From assembly GCA_022570795.1 (NCBI GenBank), contig JAKUDP010000008.1:1054001-1118000 (forward strand): 64,000 nucleotides of DNA, given 5' to 3'. This document shows, one piece after another, positions 8,840 through 19,416 of the stretch. The stretch's first letter is position 1; every line of letters begins with the position of its first letter. Source of the stretch: Sphaerulina vaccinii (Eukaryota > Ascomycota > Dothideomycetes > Mycosphaerellales > Mycosphaerellaceae). Made by a program: the position numbers and the translations under genes. The notes beneath the pieces are model-generated. The model saw only the letters and a program-made list of their open reading frames with translations. It made no database searches and had not been told where the DNA came from.

Positions 8840-11113
8840 TCAGAACACTTTCCCATTCCAGATATCCTCCCTCGTCCCAAGATGAAACAGCGGAATATGC
8901 TCCAACGGCGCTGGCACAGTCACACTCTGCCCACCAGCATATGTAACATTAGTCCACCAATATGTCCAAGGCTTGGTCTCATTCCCTCCCCCAGTCGCAG
9001 GCAAGTATGCCTCCCACTCCGTTACATTCGGCAAAGTCACTGGCGTAACGAGCAACCTTGGCCCAAACATATATTGCTGTGTTGTTGAGTTGGAGTTGTT
9101 CTTGATCAAGTCGTAGATGTTGGAATCGGTGAGGGAGAAGTCCATATATAGAGGTCGCATGATCATTCTTCCTGTAAGATGGAATTGTTCGAACAGTGCT
9201 TGAATGTAGTCGTGGAGTTGGTAGCGGAGGTTGATGTACGACTTTATGATTGGGAGGTTGCTCTCGCCATATGTCCAGGGTTCGTTGTCGCAGGTATAGG
9301 CGCTTTTGGTGTTGCAGGCTCGCGCGCCATGCTGTGAGAGTGGTCAGTACGCATTAATCAAGAGCAGAGCAGTAAGACTTACATTTCTCATGAATGGCAA
9401 AAACGTGCCCCACTGGAGCCATCTGACATATAGCTCTCGATATGGATCCTCGTCGATGTTACCACTCCAGGATACTGTCGGGTCACTCTGGAAGCCGCCG
9501 ATGTCAAGAGTCCACCAGGACCACCCGGTAGCTGCAGCAGAGAGGCCAGATGCGACCTGAGCTGCCATCGTCTGCCATACTGATGTCGTGTCGCCTGACC
9601 AGATCATGCTGCAGAACCTCTGACTTCCGATATAGCCAGAACGACTCAAAGACAGATACTGACACGCATCGCCCGCAGCAGTGCCAGTAACAATTCGAAG
9701 GCCATCATCGATAGCCTGCTGATGAGCCCAAGGATACAACTTGCCTACACTCGTTTGTGTTCCGGCATAGTATAGTGCATCTGAGATGGGATACGGCAAG
9801 GACTGAATGAAGTCACTCTGGCCATTGTTGTTGTATGCTTCTCCGAGGTTACCTCCATCTGCCTGATCGATCCAGAAGTTCTTGATGCCTTGGTCGAAAT
9901 AGTTGTTCTTCAGCAGGTTCCATAGATATTCCCGTGCTTTGGGATTCGTGGCATCATAGTTGCGAATGTAGGAGCCATTGAAGCTGTCAGTAATACCAGG
10001 TCCTGATCTCGTCGCTGCGAGGAAGCCTTCGATTTGCATGGTTTCATAGTTCTCGCTGGCATCCTCGACACTGGGCCAAAGCGAAGCCATAATCTCGGCA
10101 CCAGTGAGCTCCTTGATCTGTTCTGACATGTATGAGATGTTCGGCCACAGGCTCTGCTGTAGCGAGAAGTCGCCTTGGTATGCCCAGCTCAGGTAATCGA
10201 TGACTAGCATTGATACTGGGATATCGTAATCGTGGAAGTTCTGTGCCAATTGTATAAATTCTGTTTGGTTCTCGTACCGAAGCTTGCTGTGTAAATATCC
10301 CAATGAGAAGTCCGGCGGTGTAGGTGCCCGGCCTGTAAGAGCTGACAGGCGTTTCTGTAACATATCGTAGTCTCCAGGCTGTGCAGAAACGATAGCGTAG
10401 TCAACGAGAGTTGTTGATCTTGACGTAAACCTGTTCCTGAGCTGGCCAAACTCCATCTCACCTTGTGATGCAGCATTCCATATGAAGCCGTAGCCTTTGC
10501 TGCTCATAAAGACTGGAGTTGGGATGTGAGTGTTGTAGTTGATCATGTCAATCACGTTCCCCTTCTTGTTCAGTAGATGGTCCTGCTGGGTGCCAGTTCC
10601 AAAGATCTGCTCATCGGGCGTGGTGCTGAAGGAGAAGGCAGCAGAAAACTCATATCCTGGACCGTTCCAGTCATAGTATCGAGAGTTCAGAGACTTGAGT
10701 GGCGCATACTCATTAGTAAGAAGTGTTTCGCTGCCATCTTCTTCGATTCTGAAGAACGCCAGCTTGACGATTGTATGGTTGTTCTGATTGGGGCTGAACG
10801 TCTTTGCGATTGTGTTGCCATTCCTAATGGTTGCGACTTCCGTACCATTGACTTTCTTGCCGTAGTTCATGCCGAGCGAGACTCCATCTTCGGGACCTTC
10901 TAGAGGTGGATCGTATAAGAAGCTGACTTCATTGCCGTTTGGAGGTCGGTAAGGCCACGCCCTGACGCGAAAGCCATCGTAACCAAATGGTTGGACAAGT
11001 ACAGTTTCAAATCCATGGCGGATCAGAAATCCAGTAGAGTTGGGCTTAAAATAGTCTGTATTGTTCTGTGCAGTTACGGCCGCAGTGAAGAGCACTGCGA
11101 GAAGCCAGTTCAT
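8840..11113 (-). CDS. Secreted glycoside hydrolase family 31 (alpha-glycosidase)
   Basis: Exons 11113-9383 and 9331-8840 encode 740 aa across a 51-nt phase-0 intron (GTAAGT to CACAG). The signal peptide is MNWLLAVLFTAAVTAQ. An N-terminal beta-sandwich includes MSSKGYGFIWN. It is followed by a TIM barrel with the nucleophile aspartate in NFWIDQADGG (about residue 416) and the acid/base aspartate in MIWSGDTTS (about 508), the GH31 pattern. The segment FLPFMRNHGA crosses the splice and is conserved in the family. The enzyme should release alpha-linked glucose or xylose outside the cell. FWIDQ differs from the WxDMNE form of starch-type alpha-glucosidases, so substrate is open. A start at 11128 is also possible. 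Confidence 0.92.
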
Positions 11114-12330
11114 ACCTGCGAAGGTCATATCGAATAATGTCAGTAGGATAGAGGCTACGCCAAAGTCCTGGTTGTCACTATGTGAAGAAGACCACCTCAT
11201 TTGGTGTATGCCATTCAGGCTATAGTCATGGAGGAGGCTAACGCAAGATGCGAAATTACGCATTGGTCAAGCTGTACGAAGCCTCACTGTGGAGGACTGA
11301 TCTGACATTGGAGATGCTTGAATTGGGCGATCTCCGCTCGCGGACCGAGCTTCATAACCTTGTCAAAGAGGAGGTCTCGGTGGTCGTGAGGTTGTTGCGC
11401 CGAAAGCCATCTGTGCTTGAGTGATCATTACTGGGACGGAGAAACATGATATTTGTGCACCACGATGAAGGAAACTGCTGTTGTTTCGAGAAGTGAGAGC
11501 TGTGAAGTGCGTTGTCGCCGAGATCGGTACAGTGCACTCCAGAAACAAGTCCGGCATCGGCGGGCAGACATCTCCTTTCTGCGCGGTGTACTCTCAAGAC
11601 AACAACTCCTTCCTCGAAGCGAAGCACCACGCATGCTGCAGAGGTACTCGGAATCAGCGTGGCGGAAGGCAGTTACCAGCTGGAAGAACGGATTCGACCA
11701 AAGTGCATAAGCAATTCTTGACCAGCGCGAGCGACGACGAGAATGTCTCAACCCTGGAAGCAGGAATCTTATCGAGCACGAGATCCTGACTGAGTGGTTC
11801 ATGTTGATGTCATCTCAAGATTGTCACAAAGCCATCAGATCCTGCCCATATCAGGTGCGACTGGGTCTTCTCCAGACACCCTACGATCTGATGGCAGCAG
11901 TCTCGAGTCTCAAAATGACAAGACTTGCACCAGGATCAACAACACTTTTACTATGCCGCTCACATGGCTATGCCCAGCACGTGACTGCTATACCGTCCGT
12001 GTACCTAATCAAGAATAGCCAGGGGAAAAGTATGGATGTGGCGCACGCCTCGAACAACACTTCCTTTTCCACGTGCTTTAGACAGGCACGCTATACCAGT
12101 CTGGGATCTCACAGACATAGCACAAGCTTTCTCTTCGGTGGCTCCGTCTTTCAATGCGGTAAAGTCAGAGTCGAGTCGCTCAAGGCGCACAACCAGGCTG
12201 CTATGGACCGCGATGAAAAACCGCCTCAAGGCGATGCTGCTGTGAATATATACACTGGCCTATCCATGATTTCGTGCTAATCTTGACCTTCTTCAAAGCT
12301 GTTGGCACTTATTCGCCACTACTGAGAAAC
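11114..12330. other. Intergenic, no gene seen
   Basis: This is the shared upstream region of the GH31 gene and the secreted-protein gene. It contains CCG-N4-CGG at 11334-11343, a possible binuclear zinc-cluster site of unknown use. Overlapping frames on both strands look like chance. Confidence 0.5.
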
Positions 12331-13606
12331 ATGCAATCATTACTCTTTTACTCGCTTATCCTCGCCTCTGCGGTCAATGGCTCGCCAGCGCCGCCAGCAT
12401 ACTGTCCAAGACACAATCCGGTCGTCAAAGGCCTGACAAGCTTAGCGTCGGCTACATCGTTCTGCGAATGGTACCTGCCCGTCGCAACCAAAACGTCCTT
12501 GAGCTACACAACAGTTTGTGCAGTCAAAGCCACAACCACAGCTATATCCACGAAGTACCAGGGCACTGTCACGATAACACTGCCGGCGATCACAAAGACG
12601 AATACAGCTCCAGCTGTTACAGAGACTTCAATAGGTGAGCAAAGTAGCAAACTATCACCCTCTCTGGACAGATGTATTGACTTGCTCCCCTCAGGCACAA
12701 CCACATCCACTTCAACGATCAGTGTCACAACATGTGTCAATCCTTCTACAACCATTGTCAACAAGCGGGCTGCACAGGCACAGAGCACGGTTCCTGCCTG
12801 TCTACAGAGATTCTCCCCGGCTAGTCTCAAGGCTGCCTGCTCGTGCCTGAGCATTCCAGCCAAGACTAAGCCCGTTACGTTCACGACTTCAGTGAAGTGT
12901 TCGAGTACTGTGACAACTGTACTAATAGTAAGTAATTAGGCTTCTTTGAAACACTTCGCTTCGTGCTGACTTTTGCTAGGTCCCCTCCACCATCAGTGTG
13001 CAACCAACAACTACATCCTTTGTCACACCTACCACAGTCATCACCGGCACATCTCTCAGCACGACAGTGACGACTACAACCACTACAATCACTCAAGGCC
13101 CACCACAAGCAACGAAAGAGGTCGCAAATGGTGATTTCGAGACCGGAACGCTTAAGCCTTGGTACACCGTGGGACCAGTCAGTGTTGGCAGCAGTCAGGA
13201 CGGCACTGAACACTGGGGACTCATCAGGAGCCCGAATCCGAGTGGCATGCCTCCACAATCAATACTAACGCAATACATCAGCACGTTCAAAACCGGCGAC
13301 ACCTACTCTGTCAGCTTCTCCAGCATTCTCTCCTATATCAAGGAAGAGACAACGGGATCCTGCTCGATGACTGTCACCCTAGGTGGCGTTCAAGTAGTGC
13401 AATACACTGTTTCTCCCGCCGATTCGGTCACAGAAAAGAGTGTTTACACGAAACAGGTCACGACGGCTCAAGATGGCGGCAATTTCACCTTCCTGATGTT
13501 CTGCACTCTTTCGGATGGTGGTGCGTTGAACGTAAATATTGATGATGTGTCCGTCATCAATACAGTGTCGCCGACATGTCCGGCTGTGGGAGAGAGTCCT
13601 CAATAG
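12331..13606 (+). CDS. Secreted Ser/Thr-rich protein with C-terminal carbohydrate-binding-like module
   Basis: Three exons (12331-12634, 12695-12927, 12980-13606; 387 aa). The first intron is 60 nt (GTGAGC to CTCAG) and would stay open if retained, adding 20 residues. The second is 52 nt (GTAAGT, GCTGAC, CTAG). The signal peptide is MQSLLFYSLILASAVNG. Next comes a cysteine-containing segment (ATSFCEWYL, AACSCLSI) common in fungal wall proteins, then Thr-rich linkers. The C-terminal 150 residues begin VANGDFETGTLKPW and end NVNIDDVSVI, the hallmark ends of a galactose-binding-like (CBM4/9-type) beta-sandwich. No GPI signal is evident. It is likely cell-wall associated or extracellular; the ligand is unknown. 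Confidence 0.8.
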
Positions 13607-14076
13607 TGTCCTGTTGCAGTATTGGAGGGAAGACGAAGCTTCACAAGTAAATTAATGTAGCAATATTGATTCTCCATGACATTTTGGTCAGCTTGCCTGC
13701 GAGATCGGCGAGCGAGGTTCCATTGGTCCGGTCTCGGTCAACAGCTCAGCCATCTCCTTTCTGCCTTTCTTCACGATCTCGAATCATCTGCCACCAATCC
13801 TAAACCTAACTCATCATGATGCGATAACGCATACAAGAAGGTAGAAATCGCAGATCACAGTCTACACGCTGCAGAAGCCTCCAGTATCACCGGCATGGAG
13901 GACTACCTTCAATTCGCACGACGGCCATTGCTCAACTGCACCATGATCTACTTTCGAGCTTCGAGAACGCCTCTACCACGTAAAATGCCTTGCCATAAGA
14001 AGCAGAAATTTGGTAAGCAGGGGGTGTCTCTGCTGACTCTAGGCCACCAGAGCTACTCAAGACTGCCATCAGTCCA
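13607..14076. other. Intergenic, convergent 3' ends
   Basis: This lies between the stop codons of two convergent genes. I see nothing gene-like in it. Confidence 0.6.
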
Positions 14077-15684
14077 TCAAGTCGCCAGACTATGCCGTTT
14101 GGTGGTTATGGAACAGCTTCTTCTATGCTCTACTGGCTCACGATCTCTTACACTTCGCCCGATTCTTTCAGCAAACATCATGGTCGTCCACATCGTGTTC
14201 GCTGCCGGCACGGTTGGGATCACACTGGCATCAGCAACTCGAAGCCCGCTCACTCCATACACTTTTCCACTCTGGTTCCCGACTCCGCCAAGCTCGCGAG
14301 TGGCCATGCGGCACGTACTTGTGAAATGATAAGTGCTGGAATACTGGGAAAGTATCCAGTCGTCCAGCAAGCCATCGGAGTCGACGATTTCTTCTGAAAG
14401 ACTCAGAGGTGGTGACAGATGTTGCTTCATGGTATTAGAGGTGATTATGCGGTGCGCTGAACGAACACACTGACGCGCACAGGCACGATCGAAGTCAGTA
14501 GTGAGGTAGTTCGGCTGGACAAGAGGCTGAGTGTGCGGATTACGACTCTGAATGTGTACCGTGCCGCGAGAGGTCGGTTTATTGACATTGCAACCAATGC
14601 CTGCCACATGTCCTGCAGTAGACCTACCAAGACTTCGCTCACTTTGTGAAGATGATTTGTTTGGAGTTGCGTACAAGTAGCTGAAGCACACCATCTGCAG
14701 ATCCAAGGCCTTCGATTCAGACGAGGACCAGCGGGCCTGCATTTGCAGAGAGAAGTCACTTGCAATGTAGGATCCTGGTGTGGGATGCGCTACGACTGGA
14801 ACGCACGGATGGTCCGCAAGATTGGCTCCTACGGGAAGATCTTGCTCTACACTTACAGAAAGGGAGGACAGTAAAGCAGACGGACCGAGACCAGAGCGCT
14901 GCAGTATTGCAGGGGAGAAGATGGCGCCAGCTGAGAGAATGACTTCCACACTGGCATGGATAAGGCTCCCGTCATCCAACATCACTCCGATCGCGTTCCC
15001 ATCCGCAAAGACCACTCGATCGACGAGTGTATCTGGCCACAGTTGAAAGTTCTGCTTCTCGCGAATAGGGTCGATAAAGGTGTTCGCAGCGCTGATCCGA
15101 CGATGACCCCCACGACAGACAGGCGATGCTCCAACTCCTTCGGCGCCAGTGGCATTGAGATCCTCAACCCAAGTGAAACCACAATCCATCGCACTGTTTA
15201 CAAATGCCTTCTGGATGGCCCCTGCTTCTCCGAGTTGCATTCGTGTCAGTGGGTGCACACCCTTCTTCCCAGCGGCCTCATCTCTCTCCAGAGCAATATA
15301 GCCCGGCTCCACGCTTTCCCAACCCCAGGCGTCGTTGCCTAGCCGCACCCACTCTTCACAGTCAAGCACAGTGTTCCTCAATGCAGTTCCGCCATTGATA
15401 CTGCTCCCACCACCAACGACTTTGGCCTGAGCGACATGCATGGAGTCGTTATCTTGAGGTAGTTCGACACGGACATTCCAATCGATGCGATCGTTGAATA
15501 TCTCCGATTGTCCTTTCATGGGTACACGCCGGGCATCCTGCGAGCCTTGTGCCACGTCTGGATCGCGGCAGTCAGGACCGGCTTCAAGAAGCAGTACACT
15601 GAATGCTGAGTTCTCTGCAATTCGAGCTGCAACAATGCAGCCTGCTGAGCCTGCACCCACAACAATGTGCGTGAAAGATGACAT
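14077..15684 (-). CDS. GMC-family FAD oxidoreductase (choline/alcohol-dehydrogenase type)
   Basis: Single exon, 535 aa from ATG 15684. The N-terminal FAD-binding motif is VVGAGSAGCIVAARIAE, with the ribose-binding acidic residue in LLLEAGPD. The GMC signature VVGGGSSINGGTALRN follows. The active-site histidine is in YHFTSTCRM, with the second catalytic position as Asn in PAANTMWTTM. There is no signal peptide, so it is intracellular, unlike secreted aryl-alcohol or glucose oxidases. It should oxidise a primary or secondary alcohol or a sugar with FAD. It shares a 382-bp divergent promoter with the dehydrogenase at 16067-16970 and begins the run of sugar-metabolism genes ending at 24992. Confidence 0.93.
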   Translation of the reverse strand: MSSFTHIVVGAGSAGCIVAARIAENSAFSVLLLEAGPDCRDPDVAQGSQDARRVPMKGQSEIFNDRIDWNVRVELPQDNDSMHVAQAKVVGGGSSINGGTALRNTVLDCEEWVRLGNDAWGWESVEPGYIALERDEAAGKKGVHPLTRMQLGEAGAIQKAFVNSAMDCGFTWVEDLNATGAEGVGASPVCRGGHRRISAANTFIDPIREKQNFQLWPDTLVDRVVFADGNAIGVMLDDGSLIHASVEVILSAGAIFSPAILQRSGLGPSALLSSLSVSVEQDLPVGANLADHPCVPVVAHPTPGSYIASDFSLQMQARWSSSESKALDLQMVCFSYLYATPNKSSSQSERSLGRSTAGHVAGIGCNVNKPTSRGTVHIQSRNPHTQPLVQPNYLTTDFDRACARQCVRSAHRIITSNTMKQHLSPPLSLSEEIVDSDGLLDDWILSQYSSTYHFTSTCRMATRELGGVGNQSGKVYGVSGLRVADASVIPTVPAANTMWTTMMFAERIGRSVRDREPVEHRRSCSITTKRHSLAT

Positions 15685-16066
15685 GATCGATTCGTCTTGG
15701 CAAGATTCATGAAGCTCGACTTGTATCGAGTAATGCAACTCGCCCTTAAGGTCGGCAATATGTGTAGGCCGCAAGATGAGGTATCGGCGTTGACTTCAGT
15801 TCGAGGACCAGCAACTGTGAATATTACAAGGTGTCGAACCATTTCCTGTGATATTCGAGCATCTCGTTTGGGCCGATGTTCGTGGCAGATCGGCTAAAAG
15901 GCGAATTGTCGAGCGGCACAGGCATAAAGCACCGACGTATAGACAGCAGTGTTGCCATTGTTGTGATCATTCTCTGGACTTCGTGAGAAGTCTAATAGCG
16001 AAACATCGAGACTACAGGATCAACCTATCGTTCGGACCTGCATTCTCGAGAGATTTAATCTGGACC
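15685..16066. promoter_or_regulatory. Divergent promoter of the GMC and SDR genes
   Basis: These 382 bp drive both genes if each is transcribed from its own side. CGGCTAAAAGGCG at 15891-15903 contains GGCTAAA, the core bound by XlnR-class zinc-cluster regulators. A related sequence occurs in the other divergent promoter of the cluster. Function is inferred from position and motif only. Confidence 0.55.
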
Positions 16067-16970
16067 ATGGATCTGGTATGCTTCGTCTGCTGAGAACGAT
16101 CACGAAATACTGTCAAAGACATGCTGACTAGCAGGGTAGTTCGACTTGCAAGGACAGACGGCTGTGGTAACTGGAGCTGCACGTGGGCTCGGTCTCTCCT
16201 TCGTACAAGTGCTTGCTCGGGCACATTGCAACGTAGCTATTCTTGACATCGGATCCGCTACGACAGAAGCAATACAGAGTCTTCAAACAGAATGCAAAGT
16301 AAAAGTAGCATTCTACTGCTGCGATATCAGCTCCAAGGCGAAAGTGAACGACACCATTGCACAGGTTGAGAGAGACTTCGGCCGAATCGACATCAACGTG
16401 AATGCTGCAGGCGTGGTTTCCGACGAATGCTTCCTCACCACAAGCGAGGAGATCCTGGACCGAACATTCAACATCAACTTCAAAGGTTCATATTTCGTCG
16501 CACAAGCTTGTGCCGCAAGCATGATTGCACGCGTGAAGTCAGAAAGGGAGACAGATCCTGCTGTGACCACTGGAGAAAGCATCGTCTTCATCGCCTCCAT
16601 TTCGACATACATTCCCTCTTCGGCACAGAATATCAGTGCATACATTGCATCGAAAGAGGCTGTCCGAGGCCTCGTCAGACCACTTGCAATTGAGCTCGCG
16701 CCATTTGGTGTCCGCGTCAATAGTCTGTCACCAGGTTATATGATGACCGATATGATGCGAGGTCTGCAGCGCGAGCAGCCGGATCTGGTCAGACAATTCC
16801 AGAAGGAGACGTTACTGGGAGGTGGAACGAAGATTGGGCAGCCTGAGGACTTGCAAGGACCTTTGTTATTGCTCTGTTCCCGTCGTGCTGGAGGATGGGT
16901 CACTGGGCAGGACATCCTGGTGGATGGTGGAGCGGCATCATGGAAACATCCAGCAGTTCTTGATACATGA
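16067..16970 (+). CDS. Short-chain dehydrogenase/reductase (SDR)
   Basis: Exon 1 is only nine bases (ATG GAT CTG, 16067-16075). It is spliced over a 64-nt intron (16076-16139) to 16140-16970, giving 279 aa that begin MDLFDLQGQTAVVTGAARG. The frame has a TAG just upstream of exon 2, so the short first exon is needed. The NAD(P)-binding motif is TGAARGLG and the catalytic serine lies in FIASIST. The YxxxK pair is SAYIASK, and SPGYMMTDM follows as in classical SDRs with a C-terminal VDGGAA. The family oxidises or reduces polyols, keto-sugars and many other alcohols. The sequence resembles the sorbose/mannitol/arabinitol-type branch, but the substrate is not fixed. It faces the GMC gene. Confidence 0.9.
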
Positions 16971-17431
16971 GGGAGGTGACCCATGGTGACATGGCACGCT
17001 CCTCAGCTCGGGTCAAGTATCTTTCAGGAGCGTCATGCATCGTGAGTGTCCTTGGGATGAAGGACGAGGAGGAGAAGGAAGAGGATGATGAGAACGAGGA
17101 TGTTGAGGGTCATGCATACATAATTATGAGCCAATCAGAAGCGGGTCGCGCTAAGGCATGACGCTCTTGGCATGAAACTGAGGACTGGAACATCGAGTTC
17201 GGCGACGGTGATGAGGTCAACAGCATTGAAAACGGCGAGGGTTATGATCGGCTGCGGCAAAGACGGGATCTAGCCAAATGTAAATACCTAGCCGATGCCG
17301 GACTTGCGCGCCGAGCCAGAATTTGATGGCGTTCCTGAATCAATATCGCTTGGACGGATCGATTTTGATGAAGTCCGCACCTTCGTTCTTCGTACCATCT
17401 TTTCCTTCTCTTCATCTACTTCATCTGGATC
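16971..17431. other. Upstream region of the cluster regulator
   Basis: This is intergenic between the SDR and the zinc-cluster gene on the same strand. A GAG/GAT-rich stretch lies around 17060-17110. I see no gene or clear motif. Confidence 0.5.
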
Positions 17432-19363
17432 ATGTCCGACGGGGCACCGCCAAACTCCAAGAAAAGACGTATATCCAGAGCTTGTGATTATTGCCATCAA
17501 GTGAGCAAGCGCTGTCGTTTGCTGCCTACCCAGTCGCGCTGCCAGAACTGCGTTGCCTTCGATCAGCCATGCACTTTCGACAGACCTCAGAAGCGACGTG
17601 GCGCACCTCGTCGCAAGGACAATGGTCTCCAGGAGCAGCCCGTCTCTCAAGCTTCGCCCCTATATAGGCAGCACAATCGTGAGCACGAGTCTCCGGCAGG
17701 ACGCGCCACGACACGTGTAGCCAGGTCACCAAATGGTTTCACAATTGTCCCGGACCAGACGTTACCACAGCAGACAGAGTCTTGTGTTGATCACGAGACT
17801 GATGCTGGAGATGGCGATGCCGCGTTTGCCGGCCTCTGGAAGGCCCCAGGTCATTACAGACACGCCACTATCATGGACCTCGTGGAATTGTTCTTTGAGA
17901 TTGTGTATCCGATATTCCCACTATTTCATCAGCCTTCCTTCATTCGTCGAATATCACGAAATGAATACACCACGGATCGACCACTTTTCGCTGTGACTAT
18001 GGCAGTATGCTCGCTCGTGTCTGCACGGGTCCGCGATGGAGCAGTCTTCAGCGTTCAATGGGATCTTGCTAGCCTGCAGGAGCCACGACCGGATGTTTAC
18101 TACAGGGAGTCAATCCGACAAGTCACCAATGGGCCTGTAGCAGACTGTCTCAATACTTTACGAACTCACGCAATTCTCGCACTGGCAGCCATACAGGAGG
18201 GCAAGGTGCGTGAGATGCACGAACACCTTGGTCGCTACCACACCATTGTTGCCGTTGGTGGACTCCACGATGAAGTCAATTGGCCCAAAACTGCTGGTCT
18301 TGTCGAGATAGAGGAACGACGAAGACTATTCTGGTCGGTATACACGCTGGACATCTTCACGTCAATTGTGTGGGGAGGTGTCATTCGCAGCCGAGAGTAT
18401 CAGTCCAGTGTATCCTATCCAACTGAGACCGACGATGACATGTTCGACGATTCTGGATTCGAGAGCCTCATCGCACCCAATCGTACCACGAACTCGTCGT
18501 CTGGTCTTATACACTCGAACAATGGTGCTGTAAGCTGGATTGCGGGACGAAACATCGTTGTTGATCTCTATCGCGTGCTGGAGCACACCTTGATGCGCCT
18601 CTGTGCTCGCAATAGCCGTGCCCAAAGACGAACATTGATTGATGAAGTTCTGCAAGCTTCAGATTCGTTGTCACAGGAAGCAGTACTCGGGAGCGTTATG
18701 CAAATGCATGCCAATTTGCCACAGTGCTTCAAGACTACCAACCCTATCACTTCCAAGCCTCGACTCGATAGGTTTGGGTTCCAGGCAGCAGACATTATTG
18801 CTACTGTGCAGCTGCTTCGAATGGTCTTACTCTCGGCCACTGGCGCAAGCATCGACGAAAGATGCCAGATCGCGAATGAGGTCGTGAGTGCATTCATCGC
18901 CATACCGACCGCCTATCATCACGCAATCAGCGTTCCTTTGCTATTTCACCTCGGCGTCATCGGACAGATGCTTGCGACCACTCTCGGACAGACGTTGAGC
19001 GAGAGTGACTGTAACAAGATTCGTGGCGTCATGATGGCTATGGTTCAATTGCTGTCTAGCTTGGAAGGTCTACACGCAGGTAAAGGTGCCAGTCAGCGGC
19101 TCCGGGAACAAATCACGCGCATTGATGAATACATGACGTTACAGAGACACAGGACGGGCAGGGCGCGGCAAATTCGCCCGGAAGCTACAGAAATGGTAGC
19201 TCAGCCAGAAGCGGAGTCGAACTACGCTACAACGATATTGTCTTATGGCTCTCAGGCTATAGACGAAACCATGGACTTGTCCCCTTTCCAATTGCCCTCG
19301 GAGATCTTGGGCGATCTGGACAACATCTTCGACTTCTCCGATATCCCGTGGAATGTGACCTGA
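17432..19363 (+). CDS. Zn2Cys6 transcription factor, probable local regulator
   Basis: Single exon, 643 aa. Cysteines at residues 18, 21, 28, 37, 40 and 47 give C-x2-C-x6-C-x8-C-x2-C-x6-C, a binuclear zinc cluster. It is preceded by KKRRISRACDYCH and followed by a basic linker (RPQKRRGAPRRK). From about residue 150 the fungal-specific regulatory domain begins (ELFFEIVYPIFPLFHQPSF; later EERRRLFWSVYTLD). The RRISRACD opening and CTFDRPQKRRG linker recall sugar-utilisation regulators. It lies between the SDR and kinase genes, and its 3' end is only 53 bp from the convergent kinase stop codon. It is therefore the natural candidate to control the 14077-24992 genes. Confidence 0.92.
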   Translation: MSDGAPPNSKKRRISRACDYCHQVSKRCRLLPTQSRCQNCVAFDQPCTFDRPQKRRGAPRRKDNGLQEQPVSQASPLYRQHNREHESPAGRATTRVARSPNGFTIVPDQTLPQQTESCVDHETDAGDGDAAFAGLWKAPGHYRHATIMDLVELFFEIVYPIFPLFHQPSFIRRISRNEYTTDRPLFAVTMAVCSLVSARVRDGAVFSVQWDLASLQEPRPDVYYRESIRQVTNGPVADCLNTLRTHAILALAAIQEGKVREMHEHLGRYHTIVAVGGLHDEVNWPKTAGLVEIEERRRLFWSVYTLDIFTSIVWGGVIRSREYQSSVSYPTETDDDMFDDSGFESLIAPNRTTNSSSGLIHSNNGAVSWIAGRNIVVDLYRVLEHTLMRLCARNSRAQRRTLIDEVLQASDSLSQEAVLGSVMQMHANLPQCFKTTNPITSKPRLDRFGFQAADIIATVQLLRMVLLSATGASIDERCQIANEVVSAFIAIPTAYHHAISVPLLFHLGVIGQMLATTLGQTLSESDCNKIRGVMMAMVQLLSSLEGLHAGKGASQRLREQITRIDEYMTLQRHRTGRARQIRPEATEMVAQPEAESNYATTILSYGSQAIDETMDLSPFQLPSEILGDLDNIFDFSDIPWNVT

Positions 19364-19416
19364 AAGACGAGCCTTTCTGATTCTGCACAAATTCCACTTC
19401 GAGACACACACTCGTC

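Noticed and set aside
11801..12280. 159-codon plus-strand frame between the GH31 gene and the secreted-protein gene
   Set aside because: No motif, overlapping frames on both strands, and no splice logic.
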